Shown: in pieces, positions 22,670 through 34,572 of the stretch
How the letters are laid out: every line of letters starts with the position of its first letter
Position numbering within the stretch: position 1 is the stretch's first letter
DNA from: Effrenium voratum
Taxonomy: Eukaryota > Sar > Dinophyceae > Suessiales > Symbiodiniaceae
NCBI GenBank assembly: GCA_963377175.1
Contig: CAUJNA010001224.1
Span: forward strand, 579,001-643,000
Length of the DNA stretch: 64,000 bases
Direction: 5' to 3'
Notes under the pieces: model-generated
The model's input: only the letters and a program-made list of their open reading frames with translations
What the model was told of the DNA's origin: nothing
Databases searched by the model: none
Program-made: the position numbers and the translations under genes

Positions 22670-23992
22670 GCATTTCAACACCATCGAAGAGGCTGCCTGC
22701 CTACAAAGCACAGAATGAACCGATGCCATACCCCTAGAATCGACGCAGGGTCAATCATAACAATACAACCACCAACTACAACCCAGAATAGGTTCAGCCA
22801 ATCAAAGCGAGGTCATTCGTCTGATCTTGCAAACAAATACTATTCGAACATGTTTACCTACCAGACCCAAAAGGCTCCAGCTGTTGATGCAGGTGACTGG
22901 ACAACCCGGGCGCACACACAAAGACAAACATCCAAGTCTGACATTGCGCCTTTGAGAAGCAAGTTCTCTTCTAGCTTGCTGCAAGGTTTTTGGGAATCTG
23001 GATTTCATAAGCAACAAGTGCCGGTTTCATCTGAGCCTTGCTCGTGTCCCGCCTGATGTTGTACCAGGTGTGACCGACCTGGCACTCAGGTGAGGTCTGT
23101 TAACCTGATCCAAATACCCCAACAAGAGACGGTAAAGGCCGCCATAAACGCGTGGACCCTCGGTTGGGACAGGAGGCTTCTAAATGGCCTGATGCGGGTG
23201 TCCCAACTTGCAACATCCACGTTGTCATCTCATGAATTGGCTTGTATTGGTTGTCAATGTCATTCCAAGTCTATGCCGATCGCATCAAAATGATAGGCAA
23301 ATCACTCAATCAATTTTAAAGTCTCTGACATACTGCGGCTGTGAAATACGATGCTCCAAATCGACATGCGAAGATCACTAGCTCCACCCAATGCGCTCTG
23401 CTTGCTTGAAACCCCCGTCTCAGGACGTGCAAGATATCCCCGGGCAGCTTCGTTTGGAACCCTCCGAATCAGTTTGAGCCTTCTCGAAATGATCCTCAAG
23501 CTCGATCTTCAAGATCGGCGCCTTTACCTCAGTGCAAGGCAACAGCAACCTCTCCCTGCCTAAGTTGGTGAGATAGCGCAGCACTAGACAATGCATTAGA
23601 TCACTCTCGGAAGGAGCATGTTCGCAGCATCCTGTTGTCAAAGGGTCCCTCAAACAGTCAGGCATCGCCCATCTAGCACCGCTGCTGCGTACTTCTCCTA
23701 TGCTATTCCAGCATACAGCACAAACTCGATGGTAGACTTAGTAAACACCAAGTCTGGCGTTCAATCAACGTTGCATTGTAGAAACCTCATAGGTATATCT
23801 TGAATTGGGGTCTTTTCACACCTGTCCAAAGCTACGTAAATCCCGCAATTTGAGTAAGAATCTTCATGCAAATCTGGGCAAACATGTGGGAACAAGCACT
23901 TTGCCACATAAACCCCCAAAAGCTCAGATTGAGAGCATGGCCCGAAACTTTGGGGAAAGCTGTGCACAAAGCCTGATGCTATGTGTCTAAAA
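22670..23992. other. stretch without recognisable gene
   Basis: Minus-strand frames between 22802 and 23017 look weakly protein-like (Arg/Gln-rich) and could belong to the candidate gene at 22.3-22.5 kb. No clean exon pair could be established. Nothing else is supported. Confidence 0.4.
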
Positions 23993-24059
<67 letters not shown>

Positions 24060-24060
24060 G
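23993..24060. repeat. perfect (TTG)n/(CAA)n microsatellite
   Basis: About 22 uninterrupted copies in 68 bp. The purity implies a young or unstable array. The minus-strand frame across it reads as polyglutamine, but its flanks have no other coding support. Confidence 0.95.
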
Positions 24061-25035
24061 CAAATTGTGTATGGGGAACAAATAGGTAGTTCCCCAAACG
24101 AAGGCAAACAAGGAGTTTGTTGCACCCAATAATCTTGCCCAGAATCTGTTTTGTGTGGTATGCTGTGTATTTCATTGTATTGTATGCTCTGGTATTTTTT
24201 GGAGTGGTATGTTTGTTTGTTCTGTTCTTTGCTTGTGCCAGAACATTGGGGCTACATGAAGTGCACTGGTTTTCTGCGGGGTCAGATGGTAAATTGTGGT
24301 TTTGTGTGGGACGGGTGTGGCTGAAAGAAAACTTAGCACGGGCAAAGGCCTAGAAGCATGTGGATGCAAAGCTCCTTGCGTTTCCAGCTTAGCAGTTGGT
24401 ACAGGCAGGAAACAAAGCTTGAAGCAGGTTTGCCCTACAGTGCATGGGGGCATGCCTCAAGAAAAGGGTCACACATAAAATGTTTCACTGAGTTTGGTAG
24501 GCCACTGCTGGGTGTGCTTTTCTTAGCTTTTCTTGGCATTTGTTGCTTTTACTAATGGGTTTTCCCTAACTAGTCATAGCTAACCCTACCTTTTGCTGGG
24601 ATGTCCACTTTTGTCTAGGGGCTTGTTTTTTTGCTTTTCTCGAAGAGGCACTGTTTGAAGGAATGTCTAATGTGACCCTATGGTTGTACACAATGATTGC
24701 CAGCTTGAGTCCCGCACTCCCCAATTTCGGGTATTGACAATATGGCTCTGATCGACCCGCCAATCAAACCGATGACAAGAACTTCAGGTACTTCTCCTCA
24801 AGCCGGTGGAGCTGGCTCAATTGCCTGTTCATTGTCCATCAACCATTCCCCCAAGCACAACCCAAATGCAGCATAGTCTTTAGCGTGCCTTCCCCCTTTC
24901 CAATCATGCCATCACGGCGCCAGAAACATCAGGTGGCGAAGTAACATCCAGCAGTCATGCCTGAAAACATGAAAAAAGGCTTTGCAACCTCCAACCATGC
25001 AGGACAGAATCCGTCAAGCACTTTCTGCAAGTATA
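24061..25035. other. stretch without recognisable gene
   Basis: T- and G-rich sequence on the plus strand with no repeat family recognised and only chance-length frames. Confidence 0.45.
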
Positions 25036-25112
25036 CGTGTCTTTTTTGAGGGAACCCCCCTGTTGGTGCGGTTCAAAGAGGAATCAAAAGAAAACCGCTC
25101 ATTTTGGGGACA
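25036..25112 (+). mobile_element. dispersed repeat, family F fragment (F2)
   Basis: CGTGTCTTTTTTGAGGG, then ACCCCCC, TTGGTGCGGTT, AATCAAAAG and AACCGC before CATTTTGGGG. The same order occurs at 56165-56249. The left-end word CGTGTC plus GAGGG also starts the segment at 54808. It is non-coding. Confidence 0.7.
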
Positions 25113-25449
25113 AACCACGGGAGTTGGCAACAGCACGTGCACCTTAGCTAATGTATGTTCAACCACAAAGCATTCCATGGCCATGAAAGGCGCCCGCTGC
25201 GTGGGTCGATTGGCTGACTTTCCAAAAGCTTGCACCGAGCTGCCTCTTCCCAGGTGTCATTGTCCCTAGCGATGCCGAAATCAGCGGCTGTGAGTCATAC
25301 TCAAAACCCGGTCTTAAAATGGTCTACCCAGAGCCATGTAAAGAATCAAGAAGGCGGCCGCAGCTACTTATGGTTGTCCCTTACTAACCTTTCTCTACCC
25401 GGGTTTTGATTGTGGAACATGTGAAGTTTGACCCAAGCGAAGATGCCAA

Positions 25450-25821
25450 GGGACAAAGAGAACGTTGAACACATCACCGCCCAAGGTAAGTAAACACACA
25501 AAACGACCCAAGGAATTGATCAGTGGCAGGTGCAAAGGCAACGCCTCGTTTGCTGAATTCCAATTGGGCTTGCTTCGCCAGCAACCTGCCCTGTTTTCCA
25601 ATGCGAAGCGAACCAAAGTCTCTGTGGCTCTATCCCTTGAGCCGCGCCGGGGGCACTCCCAGAAACTTTCCAACTACTTGGGGGGTGCCCTGAGTGGCTC
25701 CTTTTCCATGGCTGCCATGTCAATGTTTGCGCGACTCCCGCACACGAACGCCATGAAAGTCTGCAACTTGCACAGCCAAAAAGCAATGCAAGCATTCCCA
25801 TGGGCAGTTACAGTGATGTAG
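25450..25821 (+). CDS. possible short gene or exon pair, unidentified
   Basis: An ATG at 25450 (context AAGATGC) opens MPRDKENVEHITAQ and meets a strong donor CAAG-GTAAGTA at 25482/25483. Downstream acceptors near 25521 and 25527 keep one frame open to about 25690 in the joined phase. Another frame stays open from 25465 to 25821 (118 codons, with KGNASFAEFQLGLLRQQPAL). The implied intron is only about 40 bases, which is unusual. The two readings exclude each other, so this is weak. Confidence 0.2.
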   Translation, partial: GTKRTLNTSPPKVSKHTKRPKELISGRCKGNASFAEFQLGLLRQQPALFSNAKRTKVSVALSLEPRRGHSQKLSNYLGGALSGSFSMAAMSMFARLPHTNAMKVCNLHSQKAMQAFPWAVTVM

Positions 25822-26154
25822 TCAGTCAAGCAAATACAAAGAAGCAATTTGGCGAATCTGTGCAGCTAATCCAGAGAGCCATACTTGGTTCCTCGGCAGA
25901 TGAGACCAATTCGGACGGGCACTCGAAACGGCCGTCTGCAGAACGTCAAGGTCAATTTCCCTTCCGGAAACCTGCAATTAGCATTTGAAATCAAAATTGA
26001 GGTGCAAAGGTACGCATCTTGCAAAACCAATATCAAATCCATTCCTATGGAACCCAACCGAAAAAGTCGCCTTTTGGGAGCCTTTGACCCAATGGTTCTT
26101 CCGAGTGGCTTGGCTTTGAAGCCGAAGGCGCGAAGAAAGCTCAGCTCCTCCGCT

Positions 26155-26236
26155 CCAAGTCCCTTTAAAAATGGGATCCATGACCATTATTTTGGGTAAT
26201 GACCTCATTGTTTAAGGGTCATGGAGACTCCAGGAA
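26155..26236. mobile_element. palindromic element, family C, truncated copy (C3)
   Basis: CCCTTTAAAAATGGGATCCA and the right end GGGTCATGGAGACTCCAGG match family C copies at 35293 and 41768. The left terminus is lost, so this is an old or partial copy. Confidence 0.75.
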
Positions 26237-27754
26237 CTTCTTTTAGTCAACGTCTTTTAGTCAACTTTGTTTTGATCGACTTTTCGCGATGCTACAACCT
26301 TCTTGGGGTGCATCGCCGATCGGCGAGCTGGACTCGGTAGAACACTCGACACGGGATCAAATTTTAATGGCTGGTGCCAACACACGGCCTTCGTCAGCAA
26401 ACGAGCAAACGCTCCGTGAGCAACACATGCCCCGGAACGCCGCTTGAAGTTCAATCGACCACACCCAGCAACTGCAGCATGCTCAACCAAAAAAAACAAA
26501 CACACATGGTCCAAGCGAAGAAAGGACTGGGCGAGGCTCACGCCCATGGACGGATTCAACCGGACTGAATTCCAGCTGGTGCCCAAGGCCCGAGTCCCCG
26601 AGTCTCCTCCATGGCAATGAGGCCCTCTAGGCTCCAACCGGCCGCCGCCTCAAGAAAAACACGGACTCGGCGTCTTTTTCGCCGAATCCGCGAAAAGGGA
26701 CCTGAGGGGGAATTCGGAAGGCAGCCCACCCACCCACCCACCCACCCAGAATAGGCCGCGAGGGACCTGAAAAAGGGGGATGTGCCAAAGCTTTTCCGGC
26801 TACCCCATTTCGTCAAGTGAAAATCCGAAGCGCGAGACTCACCAAAGGCAACGTGTGAGAGTCCAGGAAAACGCGGGCAGTACAAACGAACGCCAACAAG
26901 CATCAAGTCTAAGTGTCAAATAAATGGATGATGATAGTCCTGGGATGATGGAGGGTCGACTGATCCGCAAGAGCCAACAGCACGGTTGTCAACTTGTTTG
27001 CCAAAATGACTTGCTTGAGACATGCCACTATCATGCACATTTTGCGGGATGAATGTGAGCCAGGATGAATTGCTGTGATCAGTGATTTGGTGGCTCATAA
27101 TTACAGAACATGTTACTTTTCTAGAACAAAATATGTGCCACTTGCAATAGTTCAAACACCTGAAGTACGAAAAGTGAGAAAACCGTCATCCAGATTGAGG
27201 CAGCCTTTGCGAGGTCGCTACATATATCTATGTCATACTTTATGTAAATATACAAGTATGCAGCAATGCTTGGTTCTAGAACAAATGTAGGCCGACGAAG
27301 CAATATGTTGTGCACAACATAACAAACACCAAAGCCTTTATATTATAGTGAGGTGAATGCATGAATGTATATACATAACTTTGCAAGGAAAGGAAACACA
27401 CAAACTGCCAAAGATTGTCTGGCTCCGGCCGGGAAATCAAAACCTGCTGGACTTGCTACAAGTGAAAGGACGAAGCTGGTTACTGCAAACTTTAGCATCA
27501 GCCTGCATAAAAAAGCCCAAAGGACTCCGAAGCGAGTGGCATTCCTTCGTGTTAAACTGGGTCCAGCAACAGGGCTGTGGGAAACGACCACTTCTGCGAT
27601 ACAACAAAAAGGGCTTCCCAAAGAGTATCCCCGCATATGAAGGTGGAGATTCCCTTGTATCACAGGAGTGGTTTGATAAACCCCGAGTAATCCCACAACC
27701 CTGTCCAGCAAAGTGGCGTCTCAAAACGCCCCAAAGGGAAATTCAGAGTCATTT
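26237..27754. other. stretch without recognisable gene
   Basis: Minus-strand frames 26257-26637 and 26556-26906 are of chance length. A CCCA tetranucleotide run (about 26728-26748) lies inside the second. No family is recognised. Confidence 0.45.
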
Positions 27755-27985
27755 TCAGGGCTCCCTGTATTTCCCCTTAAAACATCACCCCCATTAAGGG
27801 ACAACCACCTTTCAGGGGCCAATAAGGTGATGTTTAAAACCACCAAAAAGGGAAATATAGCAGGGATCCTTACACTATACACCTGAACATTGCCTTGTAA
27901 ATGGTGGTTTCCATTGATTTTGGTGGAAAAAGCCATGTTTCAAATGGGCAAAATGTATCTTTCAAGGAGCCCTGTATAGGGACCT
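27755..27985. mobile_element. nested palindromic segment
   Basis: Outer arms: CAGGGCTCCCTG at about 27758 and, inverted, CAAGGAGCCCTG at about 27965. Inside are TTAAAACATCACC (about 27778) and its complement GGTGATGTTTAAAA (about 27827), then a second partly inverted block around ACCACCAAAAAGGG and TTTTGGTGGAAAAA. This looks like one inverted-repeat element inserted in another. Confidence 0.55.
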
Positions 27986-28119
27986 CTGAATTTGGGAACC
28001 AGTTCACTCGGGACCCACCCAGCAGCCGCCGGCAAGTCGATGCTGCCTCCCAAACTTCGTCCTCCAAGTCATCAGCGTGGCTCCTGCAGTCCCTGTTCGT
28101 TGTTTCTTTTTTTTGTTAA

Positions 28120-28120
28120 A

Positions 28121-28188
<68 letters not shown>

Positions 28189-28189
28189 T
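28120..28189. repeat. (TA)n-(TG)n-(TA)n microsatellite
   Basis: A 70-bp compound run between two palindromic elements (27755-27985 and 28208-28301). Confidence 0.9.
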
Positions 28190-28207
28190 CGCCAACTCTT
28201 TGACAAA

Positions 28208-28301
28208 CCCAGAGGGTCCAAGTACCTCATGAGGATGGCTTTTGGGGTGTAAAAAGGGGCCCTTCGGTAACTGCTTAGAAGGTACCAAGGGACCCTCTGG
28301 G
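28208..28301. mobile_element. 94-bp inverted-repeat element
   Basis: The ends CCCAGAGGGTCCAAGTACCT and, inverted, CCCAGAGGGTCC plus TTGGTACCT agree for 12 bp exactly, then TACCT after a small gap. The interior holds CCTCATGAGG and a GGGGTGTAAAAAGGGGCCCT block. It is non-coding, and the only copy seen. Confidence 0.75.
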
Positions 28302-28399
28302 AAAGAAACATGAAAGTGCAAAGAAAAAACAACTCTTCGGTTTTCCCCAGATAGCTGAAAGCTATAGAGGTTCTAACTTCTAATAAAGAGGAGAAAGTG

Positions 28400-28960
28400 A
28401 TTTGCGAGATTGATGGGCTGGTGCTAGGGGACGTGCGGCTTGGGGTGCTGGTGTGGGTGCTGATTGGGGTGCTGTTTGAGGTGCTGATGGCAGCGCGGGC
28501 GCATCTTGTCAAGATTGACGGTAGGGTGCTAGGGGGCATGCAGTTTGGGGCGCTTGCGCAGGTGCTGTTCTGGGGTGTGACGGTGCGAGGGTATTTTTGC
28601 ATCTTGACGGTAGGAGGCAGGGGGGAATGCAGTTTAGGGTGCTCGTGCTGATGGTGCTGTGGGACGCAGTTTGTGGGGAGCTGTTTGAGGTGCTGGTGAC
28701 GGTGCAGGCGCATTTTTGCATCTTGACGGTAGGGTGCAAGGGGGGCACGCAGCTTAGGTGGTGGTTTGGGATTCCGTTTGGGGTGCTGGTTGATTTTCGC
28801 AAGATTGACGGCTGGGTGTGTTGGGGGGGTGCTGCTTGGGGTGCTCTTCAGGGTGAGTGCGGGCGCATTTCGCTTGATTGACGGCCGGGTTTTTTGCTTG
28901 GGGCGTCCTTCGGGGGGGGGCTTTTGGAGGTGCTGGTGTGGAAGGAGTGCTATCTGGGGT
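28400..28960. repeat. G-rich minisatellite with GATTGACGG/TCTTGACGG units
   Basis: At least six diverged units centred on a TTGACGG word at about 28408, 28513, 28603, 28723, 28803 and 28875 (spacing 70-120 bp). Each unit is followed by GGGTGCT-like and GCAGTTTGGGGTGCTGG-like words. A TG run follows at about 28970-28990. The 396-codon minus-strand frame across it is a Pro/Thr/His string created by the repeat and by the TA run, not a gene. Confidence 0.8.
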
Positions 28961-28990
28961 GTATGCTGGTGTGTGTGTGTGTGTGTGTTT

Positions 28991-31900
28991 TCTTTTGTTA
29001 TTTTAATGAAAGTAGCCAGAGGTCTGCGTACTTCCAGGTTTGGTGGGAAAGGCAGTCGTTTAATTACATCCCGCTTGAATACCACAAGTTGATCAATGAC
29101 AATTGTGGCGGCGGTGCCACAATGGTGATAGTGCAAGCCGAGGATGGCGAAAAACCCGATGCACAAATGTACCCAGAATTGGGCACACGAGGTATCGTAC
29201 GGTATGAAAGCGGATGCGAGTTTGGTCCATCCCCAACCAATATCAAAGAGTACTGTTGCCACTTGCCACTGCTCCTACTGGTTGGCAGGTTGCCTGTACA
29301 CACAAGGAACACGTGCCTTTGCAATCTGAGGCTGATCGTAAATATTGGTGCTCCGTGCTTCCCACAGAAAGCCAGCAGACACAAGTTGCAAATCAGAGGT
29401 TCATGAGTGAACAGTTTGTTGACCCAACACATCATCTTCCCCCAGGGATCTCAGCAAAACAGACACGCATCACGGAGCCCAACTGAGACTCTGAGCCAGG
29501 CGAAGCCAGGTGAGGCCTCGAGATGGTTGCCATGGCATACGCCGCCTTCATGGCATCTGCCTAAGCATGGGGGAAGGGGTCGTTTTCTTGGAGGGGAACC
29601 CCTTTTTCCTTGGTAGAGGGAAGCCATCCTGTACAGGCACAACCCAAGACAACTAGTGGTATCCGGATACATTCATCCCAGAACAGAAACTCTCTGCAGT
29701 TTGAACTCTTCTGTCAACTTCCCGGTTTGCTTTCCGCGCAGCACTGCACACGTGATCTGTGTCAAAACCAGGCAGGCTAGAAAAAGCAAAGCAAACTCAA
29801 TCAAGTTGTCAAAGCCTTCCCGAAATTGACGCAAGGTTTAAACTCGGATGGGTCTATACTCGGATACTCATGAGACTTCACGGCTCTGGCACCTCTCACA
29901 CCGCAGAAACGGCGGAAAGGAGACCTATAGCCATGCTATCGAATTTCAGTGGTGGCAACACTTTTACCTCGTGACTACGCGGTCGGGTCGCATACCCTCA
30001 GTGTAAATGCGAACTCAACACCTCCCATGTTCAGAATCATGAGCGCGCAGTGGCTCCATACGCAACTTGCAAAGGGCACCCACTCCCTGTATGCCTGGCA
30101 AACTAGAAGAGAAGTGTCCCCGCTCAAGTGCGCTTGCCAAGCGCTGTGCCCACGCAAGCTGCATCCACGCCCGCGAAAAGATGAGCACACCCGCTCAGCC
30201 AAATGATAAGAAAATCCGCTCAAGACTGCTCAGCCGCCCAAGTGCGCTCACTGAGCGGTAGGAGCTGCCACGTGAGTAGGATGATGTGGGATGCAGGAAA
30301 CCCAGCGTGATCCGCACTGAGCTCGCACGAGAATAAGAGATTTGGCTTCGATTCGTGTGCTGCTCATACGAAAAAACAAAAAACAAGTATTGGGCCGGGA
30401 GAACAACACGTTTTCAAGACATACACTGATTTGCTCCAAAACCCTGATCATTCTTGTACGGAATGGAGGTTGGGAGTGCATATTTGCTTTTAAACAAGTC
30501 GTGCCGAGAAGAAACCCTTGCGCCTAGCAAAGTCACGTTGATGTGCTATGGGGGAAGCGATCTTTTCAGCCTTGCTGCTTCAAACATACGTTGCGAAACG
30601 CGCTTTCGCATGGAAGACCGACAAAACACAACCCAGGAAGATAATGGCTTACTCTGGCTTCGTGTTTCTTGGAGGCATAGAACATGTCCCTAAGTCTGCT
30701 TTGTTGTGACATGCGGAGCTAAAGCTTCTTTAATGATGATCTTGGTAGCGCCGAACCTCACCTTCAACAGCACTGTTACTATGATTGGGCGAGCATGTTC
30801 CACACGCACAAGGACTAGACCAGAAGCTTCAGCTTGTTGATCATCATACACATGCCATAAAAAAAAAAAAAAAATGAGCGGTGACGGAAACAAATGGGAA
30901 CTGTCAAATATCGGATGCAAGCCGCGGGGCTTCCTGCATTTTGTATAAGAAATGATGCTTTGATTCCCCATGTATTGCATGAAAGCTGAAGGAGGGTCTA
31001 GGTCTTGACTTGGACTCTGGCTGAACAAGGCTGGTCCTGCAACATCTTCAGATGCAACGTTCATGGAAATTCGGCCCGCCTGGGAAACGCTTCTGTCTCA
31101 AAGGGCGAATCTCCGGTGTAGGGGGTCTGGAAGATTTAATTTCAAAGTTGCCCATCCCTTTTTGGTCTCCTTCCGCAACAAATCAACAATCCGAGGCGGT
31201 CGCATCGGTTTGAGTTAAGCCCCCGGCCTCCACCAGCGCGCGTTGAGCGAGCCGGAGCTTGCCTCCCCCAGTCCTTCCAGCTTCGATCCCTCCCAGAATT
31301 CTAACAGCAAGCAAACAAGCAAGGAATCAAGATTCAAAAAACGAACAAACACCAGAGGAAACTTGCCAACCTAGTGAAACATATCCACGTCTCATTGAAA
31401 AAGCAAGAGGGCCAATGGCCCTAAGCCTTTGGTCTACAACGCTTCGACTTGGGCTAAGCCCGCCGCCTCGGCTCCCAAAGCGGCTCCTGGCGGTCAAATT
31501 CAGTCGTGCAACTGCAGCTGCAACACGAGCAAAGAGGGCCGCACACACCACGCCAGGCCACAAAGAGCTACGATGAGCAATGAGTGAATGACCAAGTAAG
31601 CAAAGGAAGCATGCCTGCGGCAAAAAATGTTGGGAACTTGCACTCCGGCAACCTGTCCTCCTTTTCTTCCGGCAACGCCCTAGGCCCACGCTCGATGAGG
31701 AGATCCAGGACAAATGCGTGCCTGGCATCCCCAAGAAAGATAGCCGGGGTGCAAATCTTCCGCAAATCTACACGGAACCGGGGGTAAAAAAAAGGAGAAA
31801 AAAAACAGAGCACATAAGCTGCGATCTGAGCAACCTTTGCGTGCACAAAAGGACGGCCGTGAAACCAAATCCCCCCTGCGTAAGAACGCAGGCAGTGGAT

Positions 31901-32228
31901 CCAGATTCCGTAGGCTCCAATGTGTGGAGGGTATGGGGATGTATGGGGGGTCCGCTTTGTGAAGTAGACTCAAATCCAGCTGTGGATCTCCCGAACCCTG
32001 AAAAAACGGATCCGGTTTTTGAAAAGAACGATGGTTGAAAAGAATGGGGTATCAACCCCTAGACCCCTAGGTTTTAGCGTGCCTCTGGCTAATCAACAAG
32101 CTCAACCTTGGCTCGTATCGTTGGCCTCAGCTCTCCCAGCATCTGCCTCTTGTCCTCACCTGCCAGCTCTAATCCCCAGATCTGGATTGAAACCTGTCTC
32201 TGAACCCGGGCACATGACGTCCCCTTGA
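28991..32228. other. long stretch without recognisable gene
   Basis: Contains an A16 run at 30859-30874 and a cluster of CTCAAGTGCGCT/CCGCTCAG-like words at 30120-30260. No frame rises above chance, and no dispersed family copy was recognised. Confidence 0.45.
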
Positions 32229-32529
32229 AACTTTGTCAACTTTCCTGGGAGCTTGAGGACATTCTTTGAGTGCTGCAATGTCGGCAAGGTGAGGGCTGCT
32301 TGTTTACGCTGGTTGGAACTTGAAAAAAGGTCAGTTTGGAAATACTGCGAATCCGGCTGCTGCAACGTGCCTAGGTTCAATCATGGTTGGCAATAGTTCA
32401 TTGCGCTGCAGGATATCAATTCCTGTTTGTTGGTCCGAGGTATCAGTGCGACCCATGGCAACCCACCTACAACTCAAGGGGGAACTTTGCCATTCTTGGG
32501 TTCCTTCTTTCCAAGCCAGCCAACATCAG
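32229..32529 (+). CDS. possible exon pair, unidentified
   Basis: A frame ends SLRTFFECCNVGK at donor AAG-GTGAGG (32288/32289). An 86-base gap ends in GTGCCTAG, and the in-phase continuation 32375-32529 gives QFLFVGPRYQCDPWQPTYNS and GNFAILGFLLSKPANI before CAG-GCAAGA, a good GC donor. Asp/Glu/Lys content is low, which argues against coding. The frame continues with several stops to about 33100, so a decayed gene is possible. Confidence 0.2.
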
Positions 32530-33110
32530 GCAAGACGGCTGGTGTGTACAAAGAATGATGATTGGATAGCATGGACATCAAACAATTCTGAACAACACAA
32601 AAGCTCCTGAGAAACTGGCTAAGCTTGTTCACCACCTGCACCACGTCCCCAACCTGGTGATTGCCACTTGGGCCTCCGTTTGACCACACATCCAGCAAAC
32701 ATTGACGGCTGAGCAAAACAGCCGCTTGACGATTAACAACGGAACGAGTAGACTGTATGATCAAAACAGAAACTAGCAAGACCCTAACATGATCAGCACG
32801 ACAATCATGGTGCGTTCAGTTCAAGCGAGCCAGATCCCATCCAATGCACGGCACCTTATCCGGCAAGATTTCTCAAGTTGAGGCGCTAATTTGATCCCGC
32901 AACACACCTCGTCGCAAACCTGATGTCAACATAGCTCTATAGATTTCCATAGTGATGGGCTGCAACTGATTAGTGAAAGCACCTGTATCAAACGATGTCA
33001 TTGACAATCAACAGCCCCGCGTTGGACAATTGCAATCTTTGGCAAGGGCCCGTATTCTCTTCAATTGTGGGTCAGTCCCGCTCTGGAACAATCATGTAGT
33101 TGTTTCAGCA

Positions 33111-33234
33111 CCAGCCTGTAGCTGCAGTTTTGCAAATTAAGCCAGACGCGTTTGACGACTCGCGAGAAATAACATTCACAACAACATACGTTGACAGTCA
33201 CGTTTTGTACTGCCAGATCATCCTCGCCTGGCAA
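33111..33234 (+). CDS. possible exon, unidentified
   Basis: After GTAGTTGTTTCAG the frame reads HQPVAAVLQIKPDAFDDSRE, then ITFTTTYVDSHVLYCQIIL, ending at CAAG-GTGATC. The open frame itself goes on to about 33330. Asp and Glu content is near that of a real protein. It could belong with 32375-32529, but the phase does not match directly, so an extra exon would be needed. It overlaps the edge of an equally open minus-strand frame. Confidence 0.2.
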
Positions 33235-33252
33235 GGTGATCTGGCATATGCA

Positions 33253-33889
33253 TCAAATCGACGGTGCAGTGCTCCAAAGTACCAGAAAGGCTCCCAACAG
33301 CATGAACTGTCCAAACAACTGCAAAACTAAACGCAAGCCCGCGCGAGGCGTCGCGTGGACATTCGGACGCAAAGTGATACCTTTTGTTTCACGGAGTTTG
33401 TTGCCAATGAGAAGGGCGAGGAGAACACACCCATGGCCCATGTTTGCGCTGTACAGCCGATATTCATTGTACGAAGTCGAACTACCGCCTTGACAAGCTG
33501 TGAGGCTGAGTAGACTGGGCAGCTGTCTAGCATCGGTGAAATTGCCAGCACATCCCATTGCTGCGGTCTGCACAAAAGCTGCTAAGGTATCAATAGCAAA
33601 GAACTTAAGGGTAACTGGCGAGTATCTTCTGCAACAGGACCAGCCTCTGCGGCCTGCTTGGCAACATGCAAGAGGCAAGCTCAACTAAGGGATGGCCGCA
33701 TAAAACTGAACTCATCGTAGTCACGAGCCGAAGAACAATCTCTCCACTCCGTTCATTCTGTTCCAAGCCTTGACCGGCTTCTCCGGGTGCTTCCCGTTCC
33801 ACTCCTCCACTAGCATGCCTCAACGGCCGGATTGGACCAAAAACGTCATTGGCATACTCGTTATACACAAACAGCAGCCAATGGAACAC
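33253..33889 (-). CDS. possible decayed protein-coding segment
   Basis: Two overlapping minus-strand frames. The first (33889 to 33605) includes GVEREAPGEAGQGLEQNERS then GEIVLRLVTTMSSVLCGH. The second (33684 to 33253, 143 codons) includes LKFFAIDTLAAFVQTAAMGC and a hydrophobic tail LRLVLQLFGQFMLLGAFLVL. One single-base shift in the 80-base overlap would merge them into about 210 residues. That pattern suits a frameshifted pseudogene, but no family is recognised and chance is not excluded. Confidence 0.2.
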
Positions 33890-33914
33890 ACAACTGATAT
33901 GCTTGTATTTATGT

Positions 33915-34572
33915 ATGTTACAGCCTTGCCAGCTCCCCCCCCCCCCACCACAAGAACCCCCTTCCCCTTGCGGGTTAGGTTGTTGTGGTTTTTTGGAGTG
34001 GGCGTGGTGTTGGCTGCGGTTGCAGGGTTGATTGTGGTTGCTTTAGGGTTGGTTCAGGGTCGGTCTAGGTGAGTGTAGGGTTGGATTAGCGTTAGAATTA
34101 TTTTTGTTAAGGGTTGGTTTTGGGCTGACTATATAGCCTTGTGTCAGCTTGGTTTGAGCATAAATTGCGCAAGGCAGAAAACAACGCCAAGCCGGCCCTT
34201 TACAAGCAGGCCCTTGAGGGGGGCTGGCCATCAGTGGCTTGAGCAAGGGAACAACTTGACTTGGAGTGCGGAGATGCCATTAAGTATTTCCATAAGCTCG
34301 AAGTGATGCAAACATCCCTCCTTTCCCCTGATGAGGGATGCTGGGCAAAAGCAGGGGGGAGATTGACTGCAGGTGGCCAGGCCAGCTTAAAGCTCAAGCT
34401 GCGGCCAAATTTGCGGATCGTAAAAATGGGTTTGGGCTGGTTTTCTGTTTTTCTCTTTTTTTTGGAGTTGGTTAGGGTTGGATGCGGTTGGCTTGTCCTG
34501 GGGGGGACCCATACCCTGGAAAAAAAGGTGGGTGGGGGGGGTGGGGGGATGCAATACGGAACACGGGACAAT
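33915..34572. mobile_element. element with poly-C/poly-G ends and TTAGGG-rich core, copy J1
   Basis: Left end ATGTTACAGCCTTGCCAGCT plus a C run. Right end a G run then GCAATACGGAACACGGGACA. Both ends match 37036-37536. Inside are words such as TTTAGGGTTGGTTCAGGG and GGTTAGGGTTGGATGCGGTT, followed by GGCTTGTCCTGGGGG. About 290 bp in the middle (34140-34430) are ordinary sequence, so this copy is interrupted or mosaic. Confidence 0.65.

Noticed and set aside
23761..24129. Polyglutamine protein on the minus strand
   Set aside because: The Gln run is the TTG array, and the flanks lack coding composition or splice borders.
28072..29262. 396-codon minus-strand frame
   Set aside because: It runs through a minisatellite, a TA/TG run and an inverted-repeat element. 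Its length comes from the repeat, and its composition is Pro/Thr/Ser/His.
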